43,150 nt of DNA from an uncultured Lachnospiraceae bacterium (GCA_947173945.1 CAMWGV010000020.1:1-43150), one strand, 5' to 3'; numbered from the stretch's first letter, positions 1-8,620 are shown. Numbers and translations are program-made. Notes: generated from the sequence alone by a model not told the origin.

Positions 1-15
1 TGCGACAGCTATTAG

Positions 16-44
16 ATAATAGCATAGTGATTTTTGAATGTCAA
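16..44 (-). promoter_or_regulatory. Strong sigma-A-type promoter reading out of the left edge
   Basis: On the minus strand a perfect -35 (TTGACA, 44..39) is followed after exactly 17 bp by TATTAT (21..16). It lies just downstream of the cvpA-like gene and points leftwards, so it drives something outside the window. A near-consensus promoter of this kind often precedes stable-RNA genes, but the target cannot be seen. Confidence 0.6.
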
Positions 45-63
45 CACCTTTTTTGAAAAATAT

Positions 64-843
64 TTATAATATTTTTGACAAGTCTGTTATGACACTCATA
101 AAGACATTTTTGTCGTATATTAATGCGAGAAAACTGCTGTTTTCTATCTGCCTGTATGCCCATACCCCGACCTGTGTGTCAGAAAAAATTGCAATTGCCA
201 CGAACAAAATCCATACGATAAGAAGTGCCTCAAGGACACCAAACAAAAGACCACCCAGTCTGTTTATCCCATTTACAATCGGAATCTGGACAGCAAGCGC
301 TAAAATAAGATTTATAATTCCAAACAAGAGCATTGTAAGTGCAAATGTAATTGTAAAAGCAATTGCATTTACTATCATGTATGCAATATATACGGAAACA
401 TACTCGTAAAATGTATTTACACCAAAATCAATCCGGGCCTGGCCATGATTGTTATCTAACAATGCAGTCTTAATAAAGTCCGGAACATTCATTTCGTTTA
501 TTATATCTATTTGCCGACTTTTTGATGGGTCAGTTTTCATGGCAATTGACGTCAGCTCATCAACTGTCTCTTTGTTTGATATATTTAAACTGTTATCCAG
601 CGTCTGTTCAACCGTTTTTCTTACTGTATTCTCAATGGCAATATATATTTTCTGTTGAAAATAGTCATCTATACTTGTATGCTCTATCATCATGTGGCTT
701 ACAAACGGTGCCAGAAAATAAGATAAAAGCAGGGATAGTCCGGTAAACACAATCTTTATAACTGTCCTGAATAATCCATGCTTATATCCTATCAGCATAC
801 ATATTAAAAAAATACATAAAACTACAAATGTTAAAATATTCAT
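64..843 (-). CDS. CvpA-family integral membrane protein
   Basis: The 259-residue protein has two N-terminal hydrophobic segments (about residues 1-22 and 28-48), a soluble stretch of about 90 residues, then two or three further membrane segments from about 145 to 225. The order of hydrophobic segments, the early GYKHGL turn and the NGINRLGG-type motif between the last helices match the CvpA/colicin V production family. Members are usually about 160-180 residues, so the central soluble insert is extra. It is the last gene of a three-gene minus-strand operon. Its ATG lies 2 bp after the preceding stop, with GAGG upstream, so translation is probably coupled. The cellular role of Gram-positive CvpA proteins is poorly defined; a cell-envelope role is inferred. 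Confidence 0.7.
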   Translation of the reverse strand: MNILTFVVLCIFLICMLIGYKHGLFRTVIKIVFTGLSLLLSYFLAPFVSHMMIEHTSIDDYFQQKIYIAIENTVRKTVEQTLDNSLNISNKETVDELTSIAMKTDPSKSRQIDIINEMNVPDFIKTALLDNNHGQARIDFGVNTFYEYVSVYIAYMIVNAIAFTITFALTMLLFGIINLILALAVQIPIVNGINRLGGLLFGVLEALLIVWILFVAIAIFSDTQVGVWAYRQIENSSFLALIYDKNVFMSVITDLSKIL

Positions 844-845
844 AT

Positions 846-2132
846 TTAATCCTCACTGTCCTCTTTACTGACAGCCTTTTTATCTTCTGAGTCATCGCCA
901 GAATCTGATTTAAGCTTTATTATCTCTGTTGCATTATCATATACAACCACATACTCATTTCTTTTACCACTTGGAACTACACTAACTACCTTTCCCGACA
1001 AATTACCATTAAACTTAACTCTGCCATTTGTCCTTATTATCAGACAGTTCGAACCGCCGCTTATAATAATTTCCTTTTTAGCCGCATAAACATTATCATA
1101 GCTAAAGCTAATATTTTTGCTGAATTTCTTGTTCCCCTTAAGATCATATGTAGTAAGCTTGTACTGTTTTTCTCCGTCCTTCGGCTCAGCAGCCTGAATA
1201 ATGCCTATATAGTCATCATTGTAAAATATACTTCTTATTTCTTCGTCCAGTTCTATCTTTGCTCTTTCACTCGGTTTTTCCTTCATGGAATATATAGTTA
1301 TTGAACTTGTTCCAAATGCAGCTACAGTATCATTGTCAATAAATTCTATCTTAGGTATAACCTCATTTTCAAATTTATAACCGCCTACCATTCTGTCAGC
1401 ATTAGCATTCTGACCTACGTCACCAAAATTATAGGCAGCAAGATTGTTGCGCACCGTGCTTCCTCCGACATTTATATAGCTTGAAAACAATTTCTGTCCG
1501 TCATCAGATATCGCTATGTCCAATGGATAACCACTCTTGCTGATAGAAGTTTTCATGGTATATACGATTTCTCCATTTTTATCATATAGGTTTATATAGT
1601 TTGTTTTGTCACTTTCCAGTACAACTGCAAATGCGCCCTGACTTGCAACGTCTACATCACATATAGTATACGGCATGGTGAGATTGCTCACCTGTCCCTC
1701 ATCGTTAAAAACATAAAGCTCATTACCACTCATATCCGCAACAACAGCATAGCTTCCACTTGTAACAGCGATAGGCATCTTCATATCAACACCTGCTGTC
1801 CATACAGTATCGCCATTTGTATTTATATATGACACTCCGTCAGGGGTATACTTTAGTAGATTCCCACAAAACTGTACATATGATGCCGTATTTTCGTAGC
1901 TTGTATCATTTCTGTTTTCAACCTTGTAGCCATTATATTCCCTGTTCATCATTAAAATAATGACAACAGCGGCAGAAACCGCAATTATAAACAGTATAAC
2001 CATCAGATTTCTTTTCTGTCTTCTTACACGGCTTGCAATTTCCCTGTTCACTTCTGCAGCTTCCTCAGGTCCTCTTACGTGGACTACATTTCCCATCTGA
2101 TTATCCAAATTGTTTCTTACTTTTCTTCCCAT
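846..2132 (-). CDS. Membrane-anchored propeller-like protein (DUF5711-type)
   Basis: The start is placed at the internal ATG at 2132, which has a good GGGAG site 7 nt upstream; an ATG at 2177 lacks one. The 428-residue product has a basic cytoplasmic N-terminus (residues 1-42), one transmembrane helix (about 43-62) and a long extracellular part. That part is made of repeated short beta-rich units such as GDTVWTAG, GEIVYTMK and GNKKFSKN, as in a beta-propeller, and ends in an acidic tail. It resembles DUF5711 proteins of Clostridia. It sits between a LysM protein and a CvpA-like protein and is likely co-transcribed with both. No enzyme motif was seen. The function is unknown; a surface scaffold or sensor is a guess from the fold. 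Confidence 0.65.
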   Translation of the reverse strand: MGRKVRNNLDNQMGNVVHVRGPEEAAEVNREIASRVRRQKRNLMVILFIIAVSAAVVIILMMNREYNGYKVENRNDTSYENTASYVQFCGNLLKYTPDGVSYINTNGDTVWTAGVDMKMPIAVTSGSYAVVADMSGNELYVFNDEGQVSNLTMPYTICDVDVASQGAFAVVLESDKTNYINLYDKNGEIVYTMKTSISKSGYPLDIAISDDGQKLFSSYINVGGSTVRNNLAAYNFGDVGQNANADRMVGGYKFENEVIPKIEFIDNDTVAAFGTSSITIYSMKEKPSERAKIELDEEIRSIFYNDDYIGIIQAAEPKDGEKQYKLTTYDLKGNKKFSKNISFSYDNVYAAKKEIIISGGSNCLIIRTNGRVKFNGNLSGKVVSVVPSGKRNEYVVVYDNATEIIKLKSDSGDDSEDKKAVSKEDSED

Positions 2133-2180
2133 TGTGTTCTCCCGTATCCTAATTTGACTTGTTAAGTATACATCCAAATC

Positions 2181-3407
2181 CTATCTTGCGTCAATTGCCG
2201 GAAGTAATATTTCATCTCCCTCATATATTTTATCTTCCAAATCCATTTTATTTGCATCTGCTATGTCCTGCATGTAAATAACCGACCCATACGCTTTATA
2301 AGCAATCGATGACAATGTATCACCTTCTTTTACAATGTAATATGTCGGATTTCCACCTGTCATTGCAGGGAGTGTCTGCTCTGTTGATATAACAGGGCTC
2401 GTTGTTTGCCCGTCATCCTTTTTTGCATCAGTCTGTGTGGCATCCTTTTCATCTTTTGTGTTCTTATCTGACACCGCATCTGTATCAGTGTTAGGCTTTG
2501 TTTCCTCTGTTGCAATAGCCTCCACCGTATCATTCAGCTTGTCCTCCGCTGTAAGCTCCAGTCTGTTTATTGATATCTGCATGTCCTTCATTTTATCATA
2601 ATTGCTTATAACAGTTATGCCCATGGCAAGCATTACAAGCACCACAAAAGAACTCGCCACATATATCAGGCTTACATTACTGTTGTTTTTTGGTCTTGGA
2701 TTTTTGTCCCTGTAATGCTTAATCAGTTCCTCATCCTTCCTATGGATTTCCGTATCAGTCTCCTCCGATATGAGCCCTTTCTTCTTAATAATATAATTCT
2801 GCATATTCTCATTTTGAGAATAATAAATAAAATATCCTCTTTGCTTTACAAGTTGTCCTTTTTCATACATGTAAAATGCATCTTCACATTCTAACGAATC
2901 TGTTATATATAAAACCTTATTTCTTCCCGGAAAATTCTCAACATGTATTTTTTCTATTTTATCATTTACAGCAGTGGAAAATCCCATTCTTGACAGAAAC
3001 CATCCCACAACAGACAGGTCAGGAAAATTCTCCTTGATGTCCTCGTAAATTTTGGACCATACCTCCTGATTAAATTCACTTTCGTCCATATCAAATTCTA
3101 TGTTCTGAGCATCAACAGCACCACTTATAAATATGATATCTCCTATTTCAGAACGCTTTACCTCTCCCAGAAGGATTGCACCCCTTGCCAATGTGCTTCC
3201 TGGTCTTCCAATATAGTTCAAGTATGTCACAACGTAATCTTCTATGTAAATTCTCTTATTGCCTGATGAGTTGCCAATTTGTCTGATATTTTTCGGAAGC
3301 TTAACAGAATCAATTACATTTGAATCCGTACTCTCCTCATTCTGGTCACTTTCCGAAGATGGTATATCAGTATTTTCTTTTGACTTGTCATAGATTATTT
3401 CTATCAT
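2181..3407 (-). CDS. LysM-domain membrane protein with an MPN/JAB-like N-terminal domain
   Basis: The ATG at 3407 is preceded by AGAGGTGG, which favours it over the upstream ATG at 3464, giving 408 residues. Residues about 50-210 form a globular cytoplasmic domain. A transmembrane helix follows at about 245-267, then a Thr/Asp/Lys-rich linker and a C-terminal LysM motif (YYIVKEGDTLSSIAYKAYG, last 50 residues), which would bind peptidoglycan outside the cell. The N-terminal domain has the strand pattern of an MPN/JAB domain, with GAILLGEV, then VVGWFLSRMG where active JAMM enzymes have a GWYHSHPG-like motif, then an H-x2-FPG stretch. The HxH metal ligands are absent, so it would be a non-catalytic version. 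It is the first gene of the operon. The fold assignment is by eye and tentative; LysM and the membrane helix are clear. Confidence 0.7.
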   Translation of the reverse strand: MIEIIYDKSKENTDIPSSESDQNEESTDSNVIDSVKLPKNIRQIGNSSGNKRIYIEDYVVTYLNYIGRPGSTLARGAILLGEVKRSEIGDIIFISGAVDAQNIEFDMDESEFNQEVWSKIYEDIKENFPDLSVVGWFLSRMGFSTAVNDKIEKIHVENFPGRNKVLYITDSLECEDAFYMYEKGQLVKQRGYFIYYSQNENMQNYIIKKKGLISEETDTEIHRKDEELIKHYRDKNPRPKNNSNVSLIYVASSFVVLVMLAMGITVISNYDKMKDMQISINRLELTAEDKLNDTVEAIATEETKPNTDTDAVSDKNTKDEKDATQTDAKKDDGQTTSPVISTEQTLPAMTGGNPTYYIVKEGDTLSSIAYKAYGSVIYMQDIADANKMDLEDKIYEGDEILLPAIDAR

Positions 3408-3658
3408 GCTTTTTTCCACCTCTTTCACAAAACTACATAATGTACCAAAAGCATAGCATGTCATGCCATAACATATCGGTCAAAATCTGTCGTGTGGTCC
3501 AGCATTTTTATCGCATGTTTTTTTATTTTAATGCCCGCTTCGACAAGGTGTCTAACACATTTCCAAAATAAAGTTTAAATATATCTCAACTTGTTAAGAA
3601 TACCTGCATAAGCTATTAACAAGCCTACTATAAAATTTATCCGAATTCAGAGGACTAT

Positions 3659-4234
3659 ATGAATAAAATTGTTTCCAACAAATCAAAAATAGAATACTTC
3701 GATACTATGAACAGCTACTCATATGAGGAGCTTGGAAAATTTATTGTCAGTCTTTTACCTAAAGAAGAACTGATGAATTATACCCCTATCATTCTCTGTA
3801 TTGGAACTGACAGGGCAACTGGTGACTGTCTCGGTCCTTTAGTTGGAGAACAGCTTATTAACTACGACAGCCGTTTTACTGTTATGGGCTGTCTTCAGGC
3901 ACCGGTACACGCCCTGAATATCAGAGAGACTATTTATTCAATCAACACTGAGATTGAAAATCCCTTTATTATTGCGGTAGATGCTTCTCTTGGTCTTGTA
4001 TCACATGTGGGGTATATTACAGTCAGCAATGAGCCTATTTTGCCCGGAAAAGGCGTAAATAAAAGATTACCGGCAATAGGCGATGTGTCTATTACCGGTA
4101 TCGTTAATGTATCGGGTCAAAGTCCGGGGCTTTTACAAAGCACCAGATTGTATACGGTTGTTCAATTGGCTAACTGCATTGCAGATGCACTTAAATATGC
4201 CATAGACTATTTGGATGATTTCTGTCCCTTGTAG
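3659..4234 (+). CDS. yyaC: Spore protease-like protein YyaC (DUF1256)
   Basis: The 191-residue protein carries the family signature GTDRATGDCLGPLVG near residue 50 and an Asp in the IIAVDASLG strand, as in the GPR/HybD-like fold. Residue length and motif order match YyaC of Bacillus, a sporulation protein related to the spore germination protease GPR but with no proven substrate. The start has AGAGGA about 7 nt upstream. It is transcribed alone, divergent from the LysM operon. A GCATA followed by CTACTA in the 50 bp upstream is vaguely like a forespore promoter but too weak to call. Its last 28 bp overlap the 3' end of the convergent downstream gene. Confidence 0.85.
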   Translation: MNKIVSNKSKIEYFDTMNSYSYEELGKFIVSLLPKEELMNYTPIILCIGTDRATGDCLGPLVGEQLINYDSRFTVMGCLQAPVHALNIRETIYSINTEIENPFIIAVDASLGLVSHVGYITVSNEPILPGKGVNKRLPAIGDVSITGIVNVSGQSPGLLQSTRLYTVVQLANCIADALKYAIDYLDDFCPL

Positions 4235-5334
4235 AGGTTGATTGCCTCAGACACAGTTTCTGCCTGTTCCTCCTCCATAAGGGCAATAAGATCACTGAGC
4301 TTGTCCTCCCTGCAAAGATCCTCACCAATAAACGATGCGTATTGGTTTGTGATCTGCAAAAGCTTGTCAGAGTACATTTTCTCAAGCTTTGATATATTTT
4401 CCTCAATAGACTTTTTTTCCGCCTTCATGTCCTCAACTGACTGAAGGCGTCTTCCATTTATGTCATTGATTATTAGCTGTTTTGTATCCTCCTCAAATGC
4501 CTTCAATGCCTGCTGCTTTTCAGCACCAATCATGTCCGCCTCTTCGTCCAGGTTTGCAAGCTTTTCATCATAGGCATCCAGCTTATAAACACTTTCGTCT
4601 TTATCCTTACTGATGGAATTTTTTATGGCATCCGCCTGTCTTTTATTTGCTTTTATCTTATCTCTTATACTGCGTCCCTGCTTGAGCACATCCCCATGCC
4701 TTATCTTTGTTGCATTGTATGTGACAAAGTAAATCACAAGCTGAAGGACCACTAATACAGCCACTATCAAAACGCACCAAAATGCCATGTTGATATTTTG
4801 TTTTTCACTAAGAACAAATTTCTTAATCAAAAACATAACAGCAGCCGGAAGCCCCGCAAAATATACAATAAAGCAACCCAGCATACTAAAAATTTCTATA
4901 ATACCTCTCGGCATGAACATCGTATAATAAAGCTTTGTTGAACAAAATGACGGCACCTTATTTTTTTTGAAAAGGGTTTTCATTTCTACTTCAAGCTCTC
5001 TTGAATTCTTTCGTATGTCCTTTGTCTCATCCTCAATACGTTCATTTATTCTCTGGTTCTTTTTTTTGTCACGTTTGGTTGAAACCTTTTTCTTTCTTGC
5101 CCTATTGTCATCAAGCCTCTCGTCATAGCTGTTGGATATTTCCTGCTTTCTCTTTTTTAATGTGGCAGCAATCTCATCCGCTATAGATTTTTCCTCGGAC
5201 GCTATATTCTTGGTAATTCTTTTTTGCTGTGTCCGAAGCTTTTCAAGCTCAGCCGCCATATTATCACGCTTAACAACCTCGTCTCTTGCACCTATTAAAT
5301 AATCTTTTTTCTCATTAAATACATTTTCTGCCAT
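4207..5334 (-). CDS. Coiled-coil membrane protein of unknown function
   Basis: This 375-residue protein has a clear three-part design. A highly charged Lys/Glu/Arg coiled coil occupies residues about 10-120. Two transmembrane helices lie at about 150-172 and 183-208, separated by a short basic loop. A second long charged coiled coil covers about 215-345. Both coiled coils should lie on the same, probably cytoplasmic, side. No catalytic motif or known domain was recognised. The ATG has GGAG about 8 nt upstream and follows the HD-domain gene by 43 bp on the same strand, so the two may be co-transcribed. Its stop lies inside the 3' end of yyaC on the opposite strand. A structural or membrane-tethering role is an inference from the architecture. 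Confidence 0.7.
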   Translation of the reverse strand: MAENVFNEKKDYLIGARDEVVKRDNMAAELEKLRTQQKRITKNIASEEKSIADEIAATLKKRKQEISNSYDERLDDNRARKKKVSTKRDKKKNQRINERIEDETKDIRKNSRELEVEMKTLFKKNKVPSFCSTKLYYTMFMPRGIIEIFSMLGCFIVYFAGLPAAVMFLIKKFVLSEKQNINMAFWCVLIVAVLVVLQLVIYFVTYNATKIRHGDVLKQGRSIRDKIKANKRQADAIKNSISKDKDESVYKLDAYDEKLANLDEEADMIGAEKQQALKAFEEDTKQLIINDINGRRLQSVEDMKAEKKSIEENISKLEKMYSDKLLQITNQYASFIGEDLCREDKLSDLIALMEEEQAETVSEAINLYKGQKSSK

Positions 5335-5359
5335 ATGTGTTCTCCGCTAATTAAGTTAA

Positions 5360-5384
5360 GCGATAATTGCAGAGCAATTATCGC
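5360..5384 (-). other. Perfect 11-bp hairpin over the stop codon of the HD gene
   Basis: GCGATAATTGC and its exact inverted repeat are separated by 3 nt. The upstream arm contains the TAA stop of the HD-domain gene (5380..5378). The 3' flank on the minus strand is only moderately T-rich, so it is a poor intrinsic terminator. It may be a weak attenuator or an mRNA-stabilising element between the two genes. Confidence 0.5.
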
Positions 5385-6472
5385 CTATGCATGTATTCCT
5401 CAAGCGTTTCCTGATCAACCTTGATACGGTTATCCATAGTCTTCATAATATCAACAATCTGATATCTTCTGTATACTCCGTTATTACTAAGATCGTAAAT
5501 CTTATTGCTTGTAAAGCCAAGCACCATAGGTCTTAAAATATTGTCTGGATTTTCAGCTATAACAAGTCCCTTTTCCTTATTTGTAAGCTCAATACATACT
5601 CCAGGAGTAAGTATATTAATGCTCTTTAACAATGCTCCGACAACTTCTTCATCAAACTCATCCTTGTTTAAAAGAAGGTACTTAACTGCCGCAATCTCTG
5701 ACATAGAATCGCCATTGAGCTTCATACATGTCATTGTATCAAAGAGGTTCGCAACCTTTAAGATTTTTGTAGCCTTAAGTATGTTTCCTGCATCAATATT
5801 GCCATCATCATACTCCATCCTATGTATCTGTGCCACAATACGCCTCACTCCGTTATCCATACCAAGCTCAGGACGAATCAGGGAAAGACTGTCATTTTGG
5901 AATTTTCTTACAACAACCAAATCGTTCACATCATAATCATCATACTTATCCCTTATACGACTAGGAAGCAGCAGCTTGCCTGTATCATGCAAAAGTGCTG
6001 CCATGACAAGCTCCATCTGATCACTTGCCGTAACACGTGCATGTGACGAAATCAGCGCACAAAGTATCGCCGTATTAATTACGTGCTTATATACATAATC
6101 TGTTGTACTTCTGAGATTCTGGTTAAATGTTATCTTATGGTCAAGCCTTCCGTAATTAATAATAATCGCCTCAGCAAGCTTTTGTAAGTTTTTCGGCATT
6201 CTGCCCGCGATTATATTGTCGAGCTCATCCCTGATGCTAAATACCGCCATAGTCTGAAACTTTTCAAAATCCAAGTCCTCATCAGTCATAGGTGGAACCG
6301 GTTCTGCCGGTTCAAGAATATAAAGTCCGAGAAGCCCAAAATTCTTCACACTCTCTATACCCTTCATTGTAAGTCTGGTATTTCGCTCATAAAGCAAAGT
6401 ACCCTCTCTATTGTATATTGGTTTCGCTAAACGCATACCATATTTCAAGTCCTCTGACTTAATAAAAAGCAT
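5378..6472 (-). CDS. HD-domain phosphohydrolase-like protein (degenerate HD-GYP)
   Basis: The 364-residue protein has an N-terminal domain of about 110 residues followed by an HD domain. The expected metal ligands are visible: His about 130, the HD pair in LLHDTGK at about 162-163, and a later His in QIHRMEYDDG at about 217. The segment KILKVANLFDTMT corresponds to the conserved I-x-VAD-xYDA helix of HD-GYP enzymes, but the HHE...GYP signature is not intact (IHRMEYDDG with no GYP). Canonical HD-GYP proteins hydrolyse cyclic di-GMP; this one may have altered activity or act as a binding protein. The start has GAGGAGGT upstream, and a promoter is visible at 6512-6540. It precedes the coiled-coil membrane gene. 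Confidence 0.75.
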   Translation of the reverse strand: MLFIKSEDLKYGMRLAKPIYNREGTLLYERNTRLTMKGIESVKNFGLLGLYILEPAEPVPPMTDEDLDFEKFQTMAVFSIRDELDNIIAGRMPKNLQKLAEAIIINYGRLDHKITFNQNLRSTTDYVYKHVINTAILCALISSHARVTASDQMELVMAALLHDTGKLLLPSRIRDKYDDYDVNDLVVVRKFQNDSLSLIRPELGMDNGVRRIVAQIHRMEYDDGNIDAGNILKATKILKVANLFDTMTCMKLNGDSMSEIAAVKYLLLNKDEFDEEVVGALLKSINILTPGVCIELTNKEKGLVIAENPDNILRPMVLGFTSNKIYDLSNNGVYRRYQIVDIMKTMDNRIKVDQETLEEYMHRR

Positions 6473-6511
6473 AAAGCAACCTCCTCATCACGTTCTACAA
6501 ATATAGTCTAT

Positions 6512-6540
6512 ATTTTAACACACTAATTGGTATATTACAA
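6512..6540 (-). promoter_or_regulatory. Promoter of the HD-domain gene
   Basis: On the minus strand TTGTAA (6540..6535) and TAAAAT (6517..6512) are separated by 17 bp. A TG one base upstream of the -10 box makes it an extended -10. It lies about 40 bp before the ATG at 6472. Confidence 0.5.
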
Positions 6541-6562
6541 CAAAAATACATTAAGCAATTGT

Positions 6563-8233
6563 CTACTTTTTCATCAAACCGGTTCTGTTTAATGCACTTA
6601 TCAGTGCAAAAGCAGACGCATCAACTATATCTGTCTTTATTCCTGCACCCCATACAATACCAGTAATTCCATCCACCTCAATACCAACGTATGCACATGC
6701 CTGGGAGTTCGAACCAATCTGGAGCGCATGCTCCTCATATGCCACAAGTGAAAATTTAATGCTAAAATGCTTCATGATTGCATTACTCACTGCGTCAAGT
6801 CTGCCATTTCCGTGTCCATGATAAACCTTATGTTCATGTCCCACATCTATCGTTATTTCTGCATCAATTCCATTTATCTGTTTATAATGGCACTCTAACA
6901 GCTCTACCGGCTCAGATTTATTTACATATTCATTCTGGAATATGTCAAGAACCTCCTTAGGAGAAAGCTCTTTGTGTTGATGGTCGGAAACTCCTTTTAC
7001 TGTATATCCAAGATCCTCCCGCATTTTTGCTGGAAGGTCCAGACCATATTTTTGTTCAAGAATATAGCCTATACCGCCTTTTCCTGACTGACTGTTTATT
7101 CTTATAACATCACCATCATATTTTCTACCAATATCCTCAGGATTCAGCGGCAGATATGGCACTGTCCACATTTGATCCGGATCATTCTCCCTGTACTTCA
7201 TACCCTTTGCAATGGCGTCCTGATGAGAACCTGAAAATGCTGCAAAAACGAGCTTACCTGTGTATGGTGAACGCTCATATACATGCATTCTTGTAAGTCT
7301 TTCATATATTTCTGTCGTTCTAGGTATATCTGATAAGTCAAGCATCGGGTCAACCCCATGTGTGAACATATTCATTGCAAGAGTAATAATATCCACATTT
7401 CCCGTTCTTTCTCCGTTTCCAAACAAGGTACCTTCAATTCGGTCAGCTCCTGCAAGCAAACCAAGTTCCGCATCTGCAACACCACATCCTCTGTCATTGT
7501 GTGGATGGAGTGATAAAATAACATTTTCCCTATCATGGAAATTTTTACTCATATATTCAATCTGACTTGCGTAAACATGTGGAAGTGACATTTCAACCGT
7601 AGCCGGAAGATTTATAATAACTTTTCTATCCGGAGTAGGCTTCCACTCATCTATGACGGCATTACAAACCTCAAGTGCATACTCGACCTCGGTTCCCGTA
7701 AAGCTTTCCGGTGAATATTCAAACTGATAAGAAACCTTGTACTCATCAGCCAGTTCATTTAACAACTTTGCACCGTCTGTAGCTATCTTAAGTATTTCCT
7801 CCTTCGATTTCTTAAACACCTGTATTCTCTGTGCATAGGAGGTTGAATTATACAAGTGGACTATAACATTTTTAGCTCCCTGGACTGCCTCAAATGTCTT
7901 TTTAATAATGTGCTCCCTTGCCTGTGTCAGAACCTGTATTGTAACATCATCAGGAATAAGATTATCCTCAATCAGTGCACGACAAAATGCATACTCGGTT
8001 TCGGAAGCCGCAGGAAATCCCACCTCTATCTCCTTAAAACCTACCCGTACAAGCTCCTTAAAAAACTCTATCTTCTCATCGAGGCTCATAGGAACAATAA
8101 GTGCCTGATTACCATCCCTAAGGTCTACACTACACCACGCAGGTGCTTTATCAATATACTCCTTATCTACCCAGCTTGTGCTTTTTACTGGTGGCATATA
8201 ATATCCACGCTTGTAATGTTGATAATTTTTCAT
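6563..8233 (-). CDS. leuA: 2-isopropylmalate synthase (LeuA, long type 2 form)
   Basis: LeuA condenses acetyl-CoA with 2-oxoisovalerate, the first step of leucine synthesis. The ATG at 8233 has a strong GAGGAGGT site; the 39 residues upstream are part of the leader. The 556-residue product has the catalytic TIM-barrel motifs DLRDGNQAL near residue 40 and HPHNDRGCGVADAELGL near residue 245, with metal-binding HxH-type and Asp residues. A C-terminal regulatory domain (about 420-556) ends in the conserved GIVWGAGIKTDIVDAS segment, the expected site of leucine feedback. Length and motifs fit the type 2 group found in Clostridia and Actinobacteria. It is controlled by the T-box leader directly upstream and appears monocistronic; no other leu or ilv genes are nearby. 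Confidence 0.95.
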   Translation of the reverse strand: MKNYQHYKRGYYMPPVKSTSWVDKEYIDKAPAWCSVDLRDGNQALIVPMSLDEKIEFFKELVRVGFKEIEVGFPAASETEYAFCRALIEDNLIPDDVTIQVLTQAREHIIKKTFEAVQGAKNVIVHLYNSTSYAQRIQVFKKSKEEILKIATDGAKLLNELADEYKVSYQFEYSPESFTGTEVEYALEVCNAVIDEWKPTPDRKVIINLPATVEMSLPHVYASQIEYMSKNFHDRENVILSLHPHNDRGCGVADAELGLLAGADRIEGTLFGNGERTGNVDIITLAMNMFTHGVDPMLDLSDIPRTTEIYERLTRMHVYERSPYTGKLVFAAFSGSHQDAIAKGMKYRENDPDQMWTVPYLPLNPEDIGRKYDGDVIRINSQSGKGGIGYILEQKYGLDLPAKMREDLGYTVKGVSDHQHKELSPKEVLDIFQNEYVNKSEPVELLECHYKQINGIDAEITIDVGHEHKVYHGHGNGRLDAVSNAIMKHFSIKFSLVAYEEHALQIGSNSQACAYVGIEVDGITGIVWGAGIKTDIVDASAFALISALNRTGLMKK

Positions 8234-8264
8234 GTTTTCTACCTCCTCAATATAAATAAATTCA

Positions 8265-8558
8265 AAGCAAAAAAATAAACTTACATCCCTACCCCTAGAG
8301 ACGCAAGTTATTACGCGGTACCACTCTACTTCATACAAAAATGTATGCACTCAAACAGATACGGACCATATAGTCATATATCCTCCTGCTATAACGGTCA
8401 GGCTCCGTCCAAATCTACTGGTGTTTCAAACACCGTTCAACCGGCAGCTCCGAGGCGAGTTCAAAATCTGCTAAATACTGTCTCACACCAACCGACAGCT
8501 CTCTGTAATCTTACAGAAACCTACTATTCCTCTTCATCGCTTTTTGCTATGTAAAGTT
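8265..8558 (-). promoter_or_regulatory. T-box riboswitch leader of leuA, Leu (CTC) specifier
   Basis: The minus strand carries the T-box core AGAGTGGTACCGCG (8327..8314), whose loop pairs with the uncharged tRNA acceptor end. The core is followed by an intrinsic terminator: a 13-bp stem with three G-U pairs (8309-8278), then a T-rich tail. The 5' part has the Stem I landmarks, an AGAGAGCTG element and GGTGTGAG. The probable specifier is CTC at 8459..8457, a Leu codon, followed by the usual GCC...GGAG spacing. Uncharged tRNA-Leu would favour antitermination and leuA expression. Confidence 0.9.
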
Positions 8559-8587
8559 ACTCTAACATACTTTTTATTGAGTGTCAA
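8559..8587 (-). promoter_or_regulatory. Promoter of the leuA T-box transcript
   Basis: A perfect TTGACA (8587..8582) lies 17 bp from TAGAGT (8564..8559, 4 of 6 matches) on the minus strand, immediately upstream of the T-box Stem I. Confidence 0.65.
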
Positions 8588-8620
8588 CTAAAAAAGTATG
8601 TCATCCTAATATATGTTTTA

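Noticed and set aside
56-76. AT-only inverted repeat over the stop of the cvpA-like gene
   Set aside because: AAAAATATT/AATATTTTT has no G-C pairs and no separate T-run, so it is too weak to call a terminator.
3456-3466. Palindrome GCATGTCATGC upstream of the LysM operon
   Set aside because: Could be an operator, but it is only 11 bp, overlaps the in-frame region upstream of the start, and no second copy was seen.
7856-8278. 140-codon open frame opposite leuA
   Set aside because: It is antisense to the conserved LeuA N-terminus, has no ribosome site and no protein-like pattern.
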